Assembly: GCA_043816955.1 (NCBI GenBank) | Contig: JBDRHL010000196.1 | Coordinates: 1-46,353 of the forward strand | Origin: JBDRHL01 sp043816955 | Lineage (GTDB): Bacteria > Planctomycetota > Phycisphaerae > Sedimentisphaerales > CAYZTY01 | Reading direction: 5' to 3' | Length of the DNA: 46,353 nt | Shown: piece after piece, positions 36,381 to 44,752 of the stretch | Position numbering within the stretch: position 1 is the stretch's first letter | Layout of the letters: the number at the start of each line of letters is the position of its first letter | Position numbers and translations under genes: made by a program | Notes under the pieces: model-generated | Seen by the model: the letters and a program-made list of their open reading frames with translations, nothing else | Told to the model about the DNA's origin: nothing | Databases searched by the model: none

Positions 36381-37142
36381 ATGGATTATCCGCAATTGCT
36401 TTCTAAAAAAGAGCTTAGAGCTTTGTTTTGCGGTGCTCTTAACAGCACCGAACCCCTTATCATGACCCACTTGTCCTGCCGTAAATGGCAGGCAACAAAG
36501 CTCTGTCTTGAGGAGGTTCACGATAAAACACTCACCGTCAGAGTCCTGGAAAACGAACAAGGCCTTACTGTTAACACTCAAATAGACCAACCGGTCGGTC
36601 TGTCTGTCCGCCTGGGCAATCAGACCTACATTTGCGAATCCGCCATTCTTGCCGTCAACTCCGACCATCCCCCCAAAATTACCCTCGAATTTCCCGATCA
36701 GGGCGAGAAGCTGCAGCGACGTAACTACTTACGTGTTGCCGCTCCTCCCAGACTCAAGATTCAGGTATTCTTCTGGCGGAGCAACCGTCGCCAGAATACG
36801 CAGGAAATCGCTGCTGAGCAGTGTTGGCAGGCAAGGCTGCTGGATCTGTCTGCCGGCGGAATGCAACTGGCCATCAACCACGAAGACATCGCCGGCCTGG
36901 AGCCAGGCCAGATGATCGGCCTGCAGTTTACCCCGATGCCCTACGAAAAGCCGCTCTTGCTCGAAGGCCGAATAAAACGAATCGTCAACAGACCTGCGAA
37001 AGATCGGACGCTGCTGGGCCTGGAAATTCTCGGACTCGAGGTTACAACTGAAGGCCGCGAACGTTTGCACCGTATATGCCGGACAGTCGAGAACTATTGC
37101 CACATGAATGAATCACAAAACCGCGAAACGGTGCCAGCATAA
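36381..37142 (+). CDS. PilZ-domain c-di-GMP-binding protein
   Basis: A 253-residue YcgR-like protein. An N-terminal flagellar-brake-type beta domain (about 25-108) precedes a PilZ domain (about 110-235). The PilZ domain carries both c-di-GMP contacts: R114xxxR118 in QRRNYLRV and D155xSxxG160 in LDLSAGG. A cyclic-di-GMP-dependent role in motility, adhesion or exopolysaccharide is expected, with no effector next to it. GAGG at 36371-36374 lies 6 bases before ATG 36381. An in-frame ATG at 36156 would add 75 residues unlike the family and run through the ilvB promoter. Confidence 0.88.
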   Translation: MDYPQLLSKKELRALFCGALNSTEPLIMTHLSCRKWQATKLCLEEVHDKTLTVRVLENEQGLTVNTQIDQPVGLSVRLGNQTYICESAILAVNSDHPPKITLEFPDQGEKLQRRNYLRVAAPPRLKIQVFFWRSNRRQNTQEIAAEQCWQARLLDLSAGGMQLAINHEDIAGLEPGQMIGLQFTPMPYEKPLLLEGRIKRIVNRPAKDRTLLGLEILGLEVTTEGRERLHRICRTVENYCHMNESQNRETVPA

Positions 37143-37196
37143 ACAACAGTCCTGCGATACCTCAGGCACATATCTGCTGCCATCGTGCACGGTTGT

Positions 37197-38189
37197 TTAT
37201 TTATCAAATGCCGCGTCGAAAGCACATGCCGAAGCCTTGAAATCAAGTTGCCTGACGAACTGGCAGGCTTCCTCTGCGCCCTGAAATCTGTCCATGCCTG
37301 CATCTTCCCACTCCACGGACAACGGGCCCTGGTAGCCGATGTGGTTCAACGCGCGAATAATTTCCTCGAAATTGATTTGTCCTCTGCCCGGTGAACGAAA
37401 ATCCCAGCCGCGATCGGGATGACCGAAATCCAGATACGACGCGAGTATACCAGAGGTGCCGTCCAGTTGCAGGGCAGCATCTTTCATGTGGACGTGGTAA
37501 ATTCTGTCTGAAAACTCACGGAGAAATTTTACAGGGTCTGCCATCTGCCAGTGGAGATGGCTGGGATCGAAGTTGAATCCCATGGTTTTGCGGCTGTCAA
37601 TCGCTTCGATCGCACGTTTGGCTGTAATAATATCGAATGCAATTTCGGTGGGGTGAACTTCCAGCGCGAACCTCACGCCACACTTATCGAAAACATCGAG
37701 GATAGGGTTCCAAAGTTCCGCAAAATATCTGAATCCTTCCTCTATCGTGTCTTTGCTGACAGGCGGAAAACTGTAAAAAAGATGCCAGATGGATGAGCCG
37801 GTAAAACCGTTGACCGTTTTTATGCCAAGATTTTCCGCAGCTTTTGCGGAGTTCTTCATCGCGTTTATCGCCCATTGTCTTTTTTTCTCGCTGTCGTCGG
37901 CACAGCCAGCCGGTGCAAAGGCATTTGATCTGCTGTCATTGTTCGGGTCACAGACAAGCTGGCCCGCCAGGTGATTGCTGATCGCGAATAACTCAAGCTT
38001 GTGCTTTTTGAGGATACTTAACTGCTTATCACAATAGGCGCGGTCCTCTGCGGCTTTTTCGACGTTCATATGGTCGCCCCAGCACGCCAGCTCAAGCCCG
38101 TCATATCCCCACTGAGAAGCTTTTTCAGCAACGGTTTCCAGCGGCATATCAGCCCACTGGCCGGTGAAAAGAGTTACCGCTCTTGCCAT
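37197..38189 (-). CDS. xylose-isomerase-like TIM-barrel sugar isomerase/epimerase
   Basis: A 330-residue TIM-barrel protein of the AP endonuclease family 2 / xylose-isomerase-like group. Metal ligands are plausible in RFALEVHPTEIAFD (Glu, His), in MGFNFDPSHLHWQ (Asp, His) and in GPLSVEWEDAGMD (Glu). The start MARAVTLFTGQWADMPLE.. is at ATG 38189, with AGGAGG 6 bases upstream. It follows the Gfo/Idh-type oxidoreductase closely; such pairs usually act on a sugar or inositol derivative (IolE/IolG-like). The exact substrate is not readable. Confidence 0.88.
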   Translation of the reverse strand: MARAVTLFTGQWADMPLETVAEKASQWGYDGLELACWGDHMNVEKAAEDRAYCDKQLSILKKHKLELFAISNHLAGQLVCDPNNDSRSNAFAPAGCADDSEKKRQWAINAMKNSAKAAENLGIKTVNGFTGSSIWHLFYSFPPVSKDTIEEGFRYFAELWNPILDVFDKCGVRFALEVHPTEIAFDIITAKRAIEAIDSRKTMGFNFDPSHLHWQMADPVKFLREFSDRIYHVHMKDAALQLDGTSGILASYLDFGHPDRGWDFRSPGRGQINFEEIIRALNHIGYQGPLSVEWEDAGMDRFQGAEEACQFVRQLDFKASACAFDAAFDK

Positions 38190-38206
38190 TTTATTTCCTC
38201 CTGAGT

Positions 38207-39400
38207 TCACAGGCTCATCTTCGTCCATTTCCGATCAGACTGGGAACTTTTCACAACGGTTTCGATAAATGCCATTCCGCGGACGCCATCGTCTACGGTT
38301 GGAAAGTCAAGATATTCGTTTTCAGGCCTTGTGCTGGCGAGCCTGCACTGCAATGTCAGCGCGAAGTTTCGATAGATATTGGCGAAAGCCTCGATGAATC
38401 CTTCCGGGTGGCCTGCGGGAAGACGCGTGTTGTGTAGTGCGCCTCTCGATAAATCCGGGTAATTCGCCCCGGCCCGCAGGATTTGCGCCGGCCCGTCAAG
38501 GTGTGACAATATCAGCGTATTAGGCTCAACCTGCTCCCACTTTATCGCATCGGTTTCACCATAGACCCGGATTCGTAAACCGTTTTCCTCGCCGGTCGAT
38601 ACCTGGCTGGCGTACAGCACCATCCTCGCGCCGTTTTCGAGTCGGCAAAGGATATTGCCGTCATCTTCCAGTTTTCTGCCCGGCACGAAAGTCGTAAGAT
38701 CGGCACACAATTCGGTGATCCTCAAGCCGCTGATGTATTCAGCAAGATTTTCCGCGTGTGTGCCTATGTCGCCGATGCATGAAGAAAGTCCTGATCGTTT
38801 GGGGTCGGTTCTCCACTCAGCCTGCTTCTGGCCGGTGTCTTCAACTTTTGTAGCAAGCCAGCCCTGCGGGTATTCGACTACTATTTTCCGGATACTTCCA
38901 AGCCTGCCCGTCCTTGCGAGGTATCTTGCATGCTTTACCATCGGGTAGCCGGTGTAGTTATGTGTGAGCCCGAAGAGTAGCCCTGTTCTCTTGACTATCT
39001 CAGCAAGCTCCTTTGCCTGTGATAAGTCATACGTCATGGGTTTGTCACACATGACATGGAAACCGTTTTCCATCACCATTTTCGCAATAGGAAAATGCAG
39101 ATGATTCGGAGTCACAATCGAGACCATGTCCATTCGCACAGCTTCTGCCAGGTCTCTTTCCCGCTCGATCATCTGCTGGTAGGAATCATAAACCCTCGCC
39201 TCATGCAGATAAAGCTCTTTGCCGGTAATTTTTGACTTTTCCGGATCACTGCTGAAAGCTCCGCATACCAGCTCGATCTGCCCGTCCAATGCAGCCGCCA
39301 TTCTATGCACCGCACCGATAAACGCGCCCGGACCGCCTCCGACCATCCCCATTCTCACTTTACGAGCTTGTCCCACTGTTTTTTTCTCCCGGCAATACAT
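38207..39400 (-). CDS. Gfo/Idh/MocA-family oxidoreductase
   Basis: A 397-residue NAD(P)-dependent sugar oxidoreductase. The N-terminal nucleotide-binding VRMGMVGGGPGAFIGAVHR is followed by VSIVTPNHLHFPIAKMVMENG and the family's catalytic lysine segment HVMCDKPMTYDL. The C-terminal half is the Gfo/Idh beta-sheet domain. It starts at ATG 39400, 7 bases after the parB stop, preceded by AGGGGGG. The following TIM-barrel gene is 17 bases away, so parB and both sugar genes may share a transcript. Confidence 0.88.
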   Translation of the reverse strand: MYCREKKTVGQARKVRMGMVGGGPGAFIGAVHRMAAALDGQIELVCGAFSSDPEKSKITGKELYLHEARVYDSYQQMIERERDLAEAVRMDMVSIVTPNHLHFPIAKMVMENGFHVMCDKPMTYDLSQAKELAEIVKRTGLLFGLTHNYTGYPMVKHARYLARTGRLGSIRKIVVEYPQGWLATKVEDTGQKQAEWRTDPKRSGLSSCIGDIGTHAENLAEYISGLRITELCADLTTFVPGRKLEDDGNILCRLENGARMVLYASQVSTGEENGLRIRVYGETDAIKWEQVEPNTLILSHLDGPAQILRAGANYPDLSRGALHNTRLPAGHPEGFIEAFANIYRNFALTLQCRLASTRPENEYLDFPTVDDGVRGMAFIETVVKSSQSDRKWTKMSL

Positions 39401-39407
39401 ACCCCCC

Positions 39408-40367
39408 CTACAATGTCTGAACTTCCTCGCCGGCTCCCAAGCCCAGCTTCTCGGTAATTCTGTCAAACTCATCGAGCGAATAAAAATCGATCGTAATTTT
39501 CCCTCGCCTGCCCCCCTTCCGCGCATCTATGTGAACCTTAGTTGCCAACATCGAAGACAAACGGTTCTCCAGATCCACAATATGCGGCGCTTTGCCGGCT
39601 TCACCTGCGTCTGATTTTGTACCCCGTTCGTTCAATCTTTTTACCAGCCTCTCCACTTCGCGCACACTCAACCTCCCTGCCATTGCACGATTGGCAAGCT
39701 TACGCCGCAGCTCATCACTGGGAAGCGCCAGGATCGCCCGCGCATGGCCCATACTGATCTGCCCATCCACCATCATCTGCTGAATATCCCGCGGTAAGTC
39801 AAGAAGGCGCAGATAGTTAGCAATCACAGACCTGTCTTCAGCCAGGCGCTGGGACGCCTCTGCCTGCGTCATGCCGAAGGTACCCAGATAATGTCTGTAT
39901 GCCTTGGCACGCTCAAGTGGATTAAGGTCCCTGCGGTGGATGTTCTCCACAAGCGCAAGTTCGAGCATCTGCTGCTCAGATGCCTCCCGCACATAAGCAG
40001 GCACCTTCTCAAGTCCCGCCATCTCAGCCGCACGGAATCTGCGCTCGCCCGCAATGATCTGATACTTGCCCCCAACCACGCGAACAACAATCGGCTGAAC
40101 CAGGCCGTTCACCTTTATAGACTCAGCAAGCTCACTGAGATCCCTTTCATCCCATACCATACGTGGTTGATGTGGATTAGATATAATATCCACAATTCGA
40201 ACAGCTCTAACTGCTTCTTGTAACTCCTTATCTGCTGGCATGTTAAGTGGAACCGCCGCGCCGCCTTGTACCTGTTCCCGGGAATGAAATTCGGATCTTA
40301 TCGGACCTAAAAGCGACTGTAGCCCCCTACCGAGATGTTTTGGTTTGTCTTTTTTAAGGTTGGTCAT
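39408..40367 (-). CDS. parB: chromosome partitioning protein ParB
   Basis: A CTP-dependent DNA clamp that loads at parS and spreads, aiding origin segregation. It is 319 residues. The CTP/ParB box includes GLVQPIVVRVVGG..YQIIAGERRFRAAEMAGL and LALVENIHRRDLNPLERAKAY. The helix-turn-helix for parS is MTQAEASQRLAEDRSVIANYLRLL. The C-terminal dimerisation region ends in GKITIDFYSLDEFDRITEKL. AAGGAG precedes ATG 40367 by 7 bases. No parA lies upstream, unlike the usual parAB order. Two parS-like sites are 240-325 bases upstream. Confidence 0.95.
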   Translation of the reverse strand: MTNLKKDKPKHLGRGLQSLLGPIRSEFHSREQVQGGAAVPLNMPADKELQEAVRAVRIVDIISNPHQPRMVWDERDLSELAESIKVNGLVQPIVVRVVGGKYQIIAGERRFRAAEMAGLEKVPAYVREASEQQMLELALVENIHRRDLNPLERAKAYRHYLGTFGMTQAEASQRLAEDRSVIANYLRLLDLPRDIQQMMVDGQISMGHARAILALPSDELRRKLANRAMAGRLSVREVERLVKRLNERGTKSDAGEAGKAPHIVDLENRLSSMLATKVHIDARKGGRRGKITIDFYSLDEFDRITEKLGLGAGEEVQTL

Positions 40368-40606
40368 GGCTATGCTCCTTCATACTGAATATTAGGATCA
40401 GGTCCTTCTTTTCCAGCCAGCCCGGCATTAGGACATGCTCAAACTGGCAGGGGGCAGTTTAGCAAAATATCCAACATAACGCCAGTAGAAAATTCACTTT
40501 TTTGCGATATCTTGGAAAAATACTAGGCAATTATTACATCATATCTGAAACGTGCCTCAGCCCCGCCAGCACTACATAACTACTCCCTGCCATATTCCTT
40601 TCCAAA

Positions 40607-40622
40607 TGTTTCACGTGGAACA
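40607..40622 (+). promoter_or_regulatory. parS-like site 1
   Basis: TGTTTCACGTGGAACA differs by one base from the bacterial parS consensus TGTTTCACGTGAAACA. It lies 240 bases upstream of parB. Confidence 0.8.
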
Positions 40623-40676
40623 GCTTGCCTGGCTCTGCCCGCTACTCGGCACAGATTCTTCCTGTCCTTGTCATAT

Positions 40677-40692
40677 TGTTTCACGTGAAACC
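40677..40692 (+). promoter_or_regulatory. parS-like site 2
   Basis: TGTTTCACGTGAAACC matches the parS consensus at 15 of 16 positions. It starts exactly 70 bases after site 1. Confidence 0.8.
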
Positions 40693-41186
40693 TTATTGCA
40701 AGCAGAACTATGGGGTTAATCGCCTTACCGCCACAACACCGGACTCAACTTTATCCTTGCGTTTGGTTGGCAAAAAGTTTTACTATCTCCTTGCCGACAC
40801 GTAGGATAGGGCAACGCAGGCGTGCGATCCGAGCGCTGATGCCGGTGCTACACAGCACAACGGCTCCGGAAAATTCCGAGCCTGTTTAATCATCTGCTGT
40901 TAGCCTAAATGCGATAAACGCATTTAACAACCCACTAACTCATCCACAATTTTTGGGACGTTAATAAAAATCTGGATTTCCGCCAGACACCCGTCTTTGC
41001 CGTTCTGCTGGCAGCATATAATGCTGCAAACGGTATATGTCCTCAGAATATTTCTGGACACGACACCCCTGTGGGCAACTCAAGACCTACTGGAGCCACT
41101 AACACTTTTTGACATTTGCCGTAGTGTCGAACCAATGCTTTCGCTCATAGACAGTGCTGCGATCGGCAAGAACAATCAAACTCTAT

Positions 41187-41256
41187 ACTGTGTACTGCGA
41201 GGTATTAAAAGCTTTCGGAATTTTCTGTTGCATATTGATACCTCGCACTGTACAGT
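41187..41256 (+). promoter_or_regulatory. long inverted repeat upstream of padR
   Basis: Arms 41187-41205 (ACTGTGTACTGCGAGGTAT) and 41238-41256 (ATACCTCGCACTGTACAGT) are complementary at 15 of 19 positions, with a 32-base spacer. The right arm itself ends in the palindrome ACTGTACAGT. It lies 70-140 bases before the padR start, where an autoregulatory operator would be expected. Confidence 0.5.
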
Positions 41257-41327
41257 AATATCGCTTTGTATCGCAAGAAAATATATAATGTCGCGAATAC
41301 GAACAGCGACCCGGCAGGAATAATATA

Positions 41328-41711
41328 ATGCGGATAAGAAAACAGGTGCTGGATGGAATTATTGAAACACTGGTGATGGGTGTTCTGGAATCTGATGCCA
41401 GTTATGGTTACGCGATAGTAAGGGAACTAAACAGAAGGGCGGGCGGAGCAATTATATGCGGCGAGGGAACTGTATATCCTGTGCTGCGACGGCTGCAGGA
41501 AAAAGGCTACGTTCTTGCCCGGTGGAGTAAATCTTCTGCAGGGCGCAAACGGAAATACTATAGGCTCTCTGCAAAGGGACGCAGACAGCTCAAGTGCAAC
41601 CGGGACGAATGGGCGCTGCTGACTGATGTGATGGCCGCTGTTGCAGGGATAAAAAATAATATTGGATGGAAGAAACGCAGAAAAACATTCGGCAGGCCTC
41701 AGCGGAAGTAG
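41328..41711 (+). CDS. PadR-family transcriptional regulator
   Basis: A 127-residue winged-helix regulator of the PadR family. The domain runs from QVLDGIIETLVMGVLESDASYGYAIVREL through GEGTVYPVLRRLQEKGYV to KRKYYRLSAKGRRQL. The C-terminal dimerisation helix is short, ending in a basic tail. AGGA lies about 8 bases before ATG 41328. The next gene on the strand, 150 bases downstream, is an unknown membrane-anchored protein that could be its target. The inducer is unknown. Confidence 0.88.
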   Translation: MRIRKQVLDGIIETLVMGVLESDASYGYAIVRELNRRAGGAIICGEGTVYPVLRRLQEKGYVLARWSKSSAGRKRKYYRLSAKGRRQLKCNRDEWALLTDVMAAVAGIKNNIGWKKRRKTFGRPQRK

Positions 41712-41857
41712 GGTATGTATGCAGGACTGCGTGGTATATCCGGCTGTGTGCGTTTTTTTCATCTCATAATTATTTGTACAAGGCAGCGTGTTATTGCCGA
41801 TAATTATCTGTTAAGCTTAGAACAGAAAATGAAAAAGATACGTAAAAAAGGCGATGA

Positions 41858-42538
41858 ATGTCTATAAAACATAAAACAAAAAAAGTTTTCTTCTATCTTG
41901 CCACTCTGGCAGGGGTTGGGGTGCTGATATATACAGGTCGTAACTGGTATTACGGCGCAGCGACGGTACATGAGCTTTTGACGGAAAACAGACATCTCAA
42001 GCAGGCGATAACAAACCTGACAGCGGAAGATCAGGTAGGGTACGCGAAGGTGATTTCGCAGGGGTACCACGATGGGAAGCTCTCTACGACCATAAAGTTT
42101 GTTGAGACCGACCGGGAAAATAAGCTTCGCAAGGTGCTTGAGAAGGAATATACCATTGAGGGGGATGTAATACATTTCGATGCGCTTATCGTGAAGTTCG
42201 GCGAGAAGATGGTAATGGACGGCAAGGGTAAGGCGCTTTACCTGTGGAGACGGGTGTACAGCGATAATGTCGCGCCTGAAAATGGCATGCCTATCGACGA
42301 GGCAGGCATGGAGCCTGGGCGATACAGCGATCTATTAGCCATGCTGCCCGCTAAACAGAAGGATATGTTCTGGGCGAATATCTGGGAGCTGGCAAATAAT
42401 CCTGACAAGCTGAAGCAGTACGATATCAAGGCGATTTACGGCAATGTTGTGTACTCGAAGCTTAGACCTGGGCTGATTTATGTATTTAAGATAAGCCCGG
42501 CAGGGCAGGTCCATCCGGAAGTTGTGCCTGTTATGTAG
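41858..42538 (+). CDS. membrane-anchored protein of unknown function
   Basis: A 226-residue protein with a basic N-terminus, one membrane helix (about 10-26, FFYLATLAGVGVLIYTG) and a soluble part on the far side. Its first part (about 36-50) looks like a short coiled coil (HELLTENRHLKQAITNL). The middle is a beta-rich region with repeated charged strands. I do not recognise a family. Codon use looks like its neighbours. It lies downstream of the PadR gene, possibly under its control. Confidence 0.75.
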   Translation: MSIKHKTKKVFFYLATLAGVGVLIYTGRNWYYGAATVHELLTENRHLKQAITNLTAEDQVGYAKVISQGYHDGKLSTTIKFVETDRENKLRKVLEKEYTIEGDVIHFDALIVKFGEKMVMDGKGKALYLWRRVYSDNVAPENGMPIDEAGMEPGRYSDLLAMLPAKQKDMFWANIWELANNPDKLKQYDIKAIYGNVVYSKLRPGLIYVFKISPAGQVHPEVVPVM

Positions 42539-42601
42539 GCTGCGGATACAATTAAAATCTGGTTGATTGTGCGAACTTCGCAGCCTTCGTGGTAAATTTG
42601 A

Positions 42602-42685
42602 TTTACATTGCGGCACTGCAAGCGTACATCATTGTATTGTAAGTTTACATCGTGACGTTGCGGCTTTACATCATGGCATTGTAAA
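42602..42685 (+). repeat. four 21-bp tandem repeats
   Basis: Four adjacent 21-base units at 42602-42622, 42623-42643, 42644-42664 and 42665-42685. The common pattern is TTTACATCATGGCATTGTAA plus one base. Units keep TACAT at the same place but vary in the second half. They lie in the 42539-42727 gap. Confidence 0.75.
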
Positions 42686-42727
42686 CGGGCAAAAAGGGTT
42701 GTAACTTGCTGAATTTAAGGCCTTTAG

Positions 42728-43093
42728 ACGAATGAACAAGAAAATACGGTCGATTTCGATGATGACAAGTTGAAACTCATCGGCTGGGCTGGCAAAAAAG
42801 CCCCGACAGCCCTGCAACAGCCCGGACAGACGAGACTTTTGGAAGCGCCAAGACAGGGTGATGGCTGGGTATTTCTCGACTGGAAAGCCCCTGTCGATGG
42901 CGGTGCACCAAGTGCTTATAAGGTAATGCGCAGGGAACGCCCGGCTGGCGCGTGGGAAGATGTCGCCACTGCCGTTATTACAGAGGCAACGTTAGTCGAA
43001 CAGCCGAAGGGCAAAGAGCTTGAATACCGCATCATCGCCGTAAATAAGGCTGGCGAAGGCGAACCTTCAAATACTGAAATGGTTGTGCTGTAA
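42728..43093 (+). pseudogene. fibronectin type III domain gene lacking its 5' end
   Basis: An open frame begins right after an in-frame TAG (42725-42727) and has no ATG. It reads NEQENTVDFDDDKLKLIG.. and then a fibronectin III domain: LLEAPRQGDGWVFLDWKAPV, GGAPSAYKVMRRERPAGAW and KELEYRIIAVNKAGEGEPSN. A TTG at 42770 could act as a start but would cut into the conserved leader of this protein. I know longer proteins in other bacteria with this same C-terminal pattern and a long helical N-terminal domain. The gene therefore appears to have lost its first half, next to the 21-bp repeats. Confidence 0.65.
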
Positions 43094-43235
43094 AGGTAAC
43101 TATACCAAAGGCGCAGAGAAAAACGCTTAGAGGTCAGCGCCGATTGTGAACGTACAGGCAAATCGAAATAGAGTATAAGAGAAACAATTGGGATATACAT
43201 GGTTTCCTGTATAGATATCCAGCAGAGGACAGCAA

Positions 43236-44168
43236 ATGATTGAAGTATTTAAAACAATAGAAAATAAATCAAGAAGAATCGATGAGTTCCAGAAAGACAG
43301 TTGGATAAATGTCTCAAGCCCAACCAAAGCAGAGTTAGAAAAGTTGAGTCGGGAACTAAATATCCCTCTGGATTTCTTAACGGATCCCCTGGATGTTGAT
43401 GAAAGGGCGAGAAGCGATAAGGAGGGCGAATGCATTCAAATCATATTAAGAACACCTCTGCATGATGAGGATAATACCGATATTCCATTTGTTACTTTGC
43501 CAGTTGGAATAATACTTGCCGGAGATTTGATTATAAGCGTTTGTTACAGGGAAAATAATATTCTTAATGATTTCATTAACAATAGGATAAAGAGTTTTTC
43601 TACAGCAAATCGAAGTCGATTTATTTTGCAGATATTCCTTAGAACAGCTTTGGCTTATTTGAACCATCTAAAAGAAATTAATAAGAGAACAACTGGGGTT
43701 GAAAAGGAATTGCACAGGGCAGTGAAGAATGAGAAGTTAATAAAATTATTGAACCTTGAGAAAAGCCTCGTTTTCTTTACAACCTCTTTGGGGTCGAATG
43801 AATTTATGATGGAAAAACTTCAAAGAACGGGTTTAGTGCCAATGAGTCCTGATGACAAAGAGCTTTTGGGAGATATAATCGTAGAGAATAAGCAGGCTAT
43901 TGAGATGGCTAGCATATACAGCAATATTCTCAGTGGAATGATGGACGCCTTTGCATCGGTTATCTCGAATAATTTGAATGTCGTGGTGAAACTTCTGACT
44001 GCCATTACAATAATCCTGATGATTCCGACGTTGGTAGCGAGCATATATGGAATGAACGTGGAACTACCGTTTCAGCATTCCCCGCACGCTTTCTTGATAA
44101 CTAGCTGTATTTCGTTGACTCTGTCGGTAATTGGTGTAATGGTCTTTATTAAAAGAAAGTGGTTTTGA
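43236..44168 (+). CDS. corA: CorA-family magnesium/metal-ion transporter
   Basis: A 310-residue CorA-type channel. A long N-terminal cytoplasmic domain (about 1-250) is followed by two C-terminal membrane helices. The signature loop YGMNVELP sits between them, with the second helix ending in KRKWF. The family forms a pentamer that moves Mg2+, Co2+ or Ni2+ into the cell. Length is normal. It appears intact although flanked by decayed sequences. A weak TTGGGA/TATAGA pair with a 16-base spacer lies at 43188-43215. Confidence 0.93.
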   Translation: MIEVFKTIENKSRRIDEFQKDSWINVSSPTKAELEKLSRELNIPLDFLTDPLDVDERARSDKEGECIQIILRTPLHDEDNTDIPFVTLPVGIILAGDLIISVCYRENNILNDFINNRIKSFSTANRSRFILQIFLRTALAYLNHLKEINKRTTGVEKELHRAVKNEKLIKLLNLEKSLVFFTTSLGSNEFMMEKLQRTGLVPMSPDDKELLGDIIVENKQAIEMASIYSNILSGMMDAFASVISNNLNVVVKLLTAITIILMIPTLVASIYGMNVELPFQHSPHAFLITSCISLTLSVIGVMVFIKRKWF

Positions 44169-44223
44169 TTTTGCTGCTGTCCTCTCTTTTTTCTCGCACT
44201 TTCCCTGTTGAATCGCTTCGTAA

Positions 44224-44290
44224 ACCCCGTTAGAAAGCTCAGGTGGGGCTTGAGACCCCACCCTCGCTATCTTTTTCTTTCTAACGGGGT
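44224..44290. repeat. nested inverted repeat after corA
   Basis: An outer 14-bp perfect stem ACCCCGTTAGAAAG (44224-44237) / CTTTCTAACGGGGT (44277-44290) encloses an inner 7-bp stem GGTGGGG (44242-44248) / CCCCACC (44256-44262). There is no T-tract, so it looks more like a mobile repeat than a terminator, although it lies just after corA. Confidence 0.65.
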
Positions 44291-44445
44291 AAACCTTCCT
44301 TAACCAATCTGTCCTTTACATCCGGCAATTGCAGGTTAAAATCAGCAATTATATTCTGCTCTTGGTACCGAAAGGCAAGGGAAACAAAGAAAACAAATTA
44401 AACCTAAATCTCGACAATCATAAGTTTTTGCCGTCTTATTCCGCA

Positions 44446-44742
44446 TTACAAGCCAGCATTTTCTTTTAACAGTGTCATGTTGATGATAGTCATTTCCTCA
44501 ACAATCTCAAGAAGTTTCTTGTAGTTTCGAGAGTATTCTCTGGCTTTATCTTCCCTCTTTTTTCCCAGGTAAATCAAGCATGTCCTTTTACTCTTGTTGA
44601 GTGAGAAATAGGGTTGCTTGTTTCTGGTTCCTATGATTACCACGCTGCCACGCATTACAGGGCCTAATTTACCCAGTTGTCTTTGAAGTGTCTTGACCCG
44701 CCGGTTCATTTTTGCCAGTTCTTTTTTTTGTCCATTTTTCAT
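44446..44742 (-). CDS. DUF6788-like small basic protein
   Basis: A 98-residue basic protein. A coiled-coil-like start (KKELAKMNRRVKTLQRQL) precedes a conserved core (MRGSVVIIGTRNKQPYFSLN then KRTCLIYLGKKREDKAREY). A Leu/Glu-rich helix forms the end. I associate this pattern with DUF6788 proteins, which often sit beside transposases. It faces a deleted transposase across a shared symmetric promoter region. DNA binding or repression of the transposase is plausible but not shown. AAAGGAT lies 5 bases before ATG 44742. Confidence 0.65.
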   Translation of the reverse strand: MKNGQKKELAKMNRRVKTLQRQLGKLGPVMRGSVVIIGTRNKQPYFSLNKSKRTCLIYLGKKREDKAREYSRNYKKLLEIVEEMTIINMTLLKENAGL

Positions 44743-44752
44743 CCTTTCATGC

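Larger units (their letters stand above)
40368..41327. other. gap upstream of parB with parS sites and hairpins
   Basis: About 960 bases. It contains two parS-like sites, a perfect 8-bp hairpin TAAATGCG (40906-40913) / CGCATTTA (40919-40926), and an inverted repeat before padR. A 108-codon frame at 40997-41323 overlaps the inverted repeat and reads like no protein. TCATCCACA near 40937-40945 is one base off a DnaA box. I see no gene. Confidence 0.5.

Noticed and set aside
40937..40945. DnaA box as evidence for oriC
   Set aside because: A single site with one mismatch, and no cluster or AT-rich unwinding element beside it.
40997..41323. 108-codon frame before padR
   Set aside because: Overlaps the inverted repeat at 41187-41256, lacks a ribosome binding site, and has an atypical composition.
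42602..42685. Possible CRISPR array in the 21-bp repeats
   Set aside because: Units are directly adjacent, with no spacers, and no cas gene is present.
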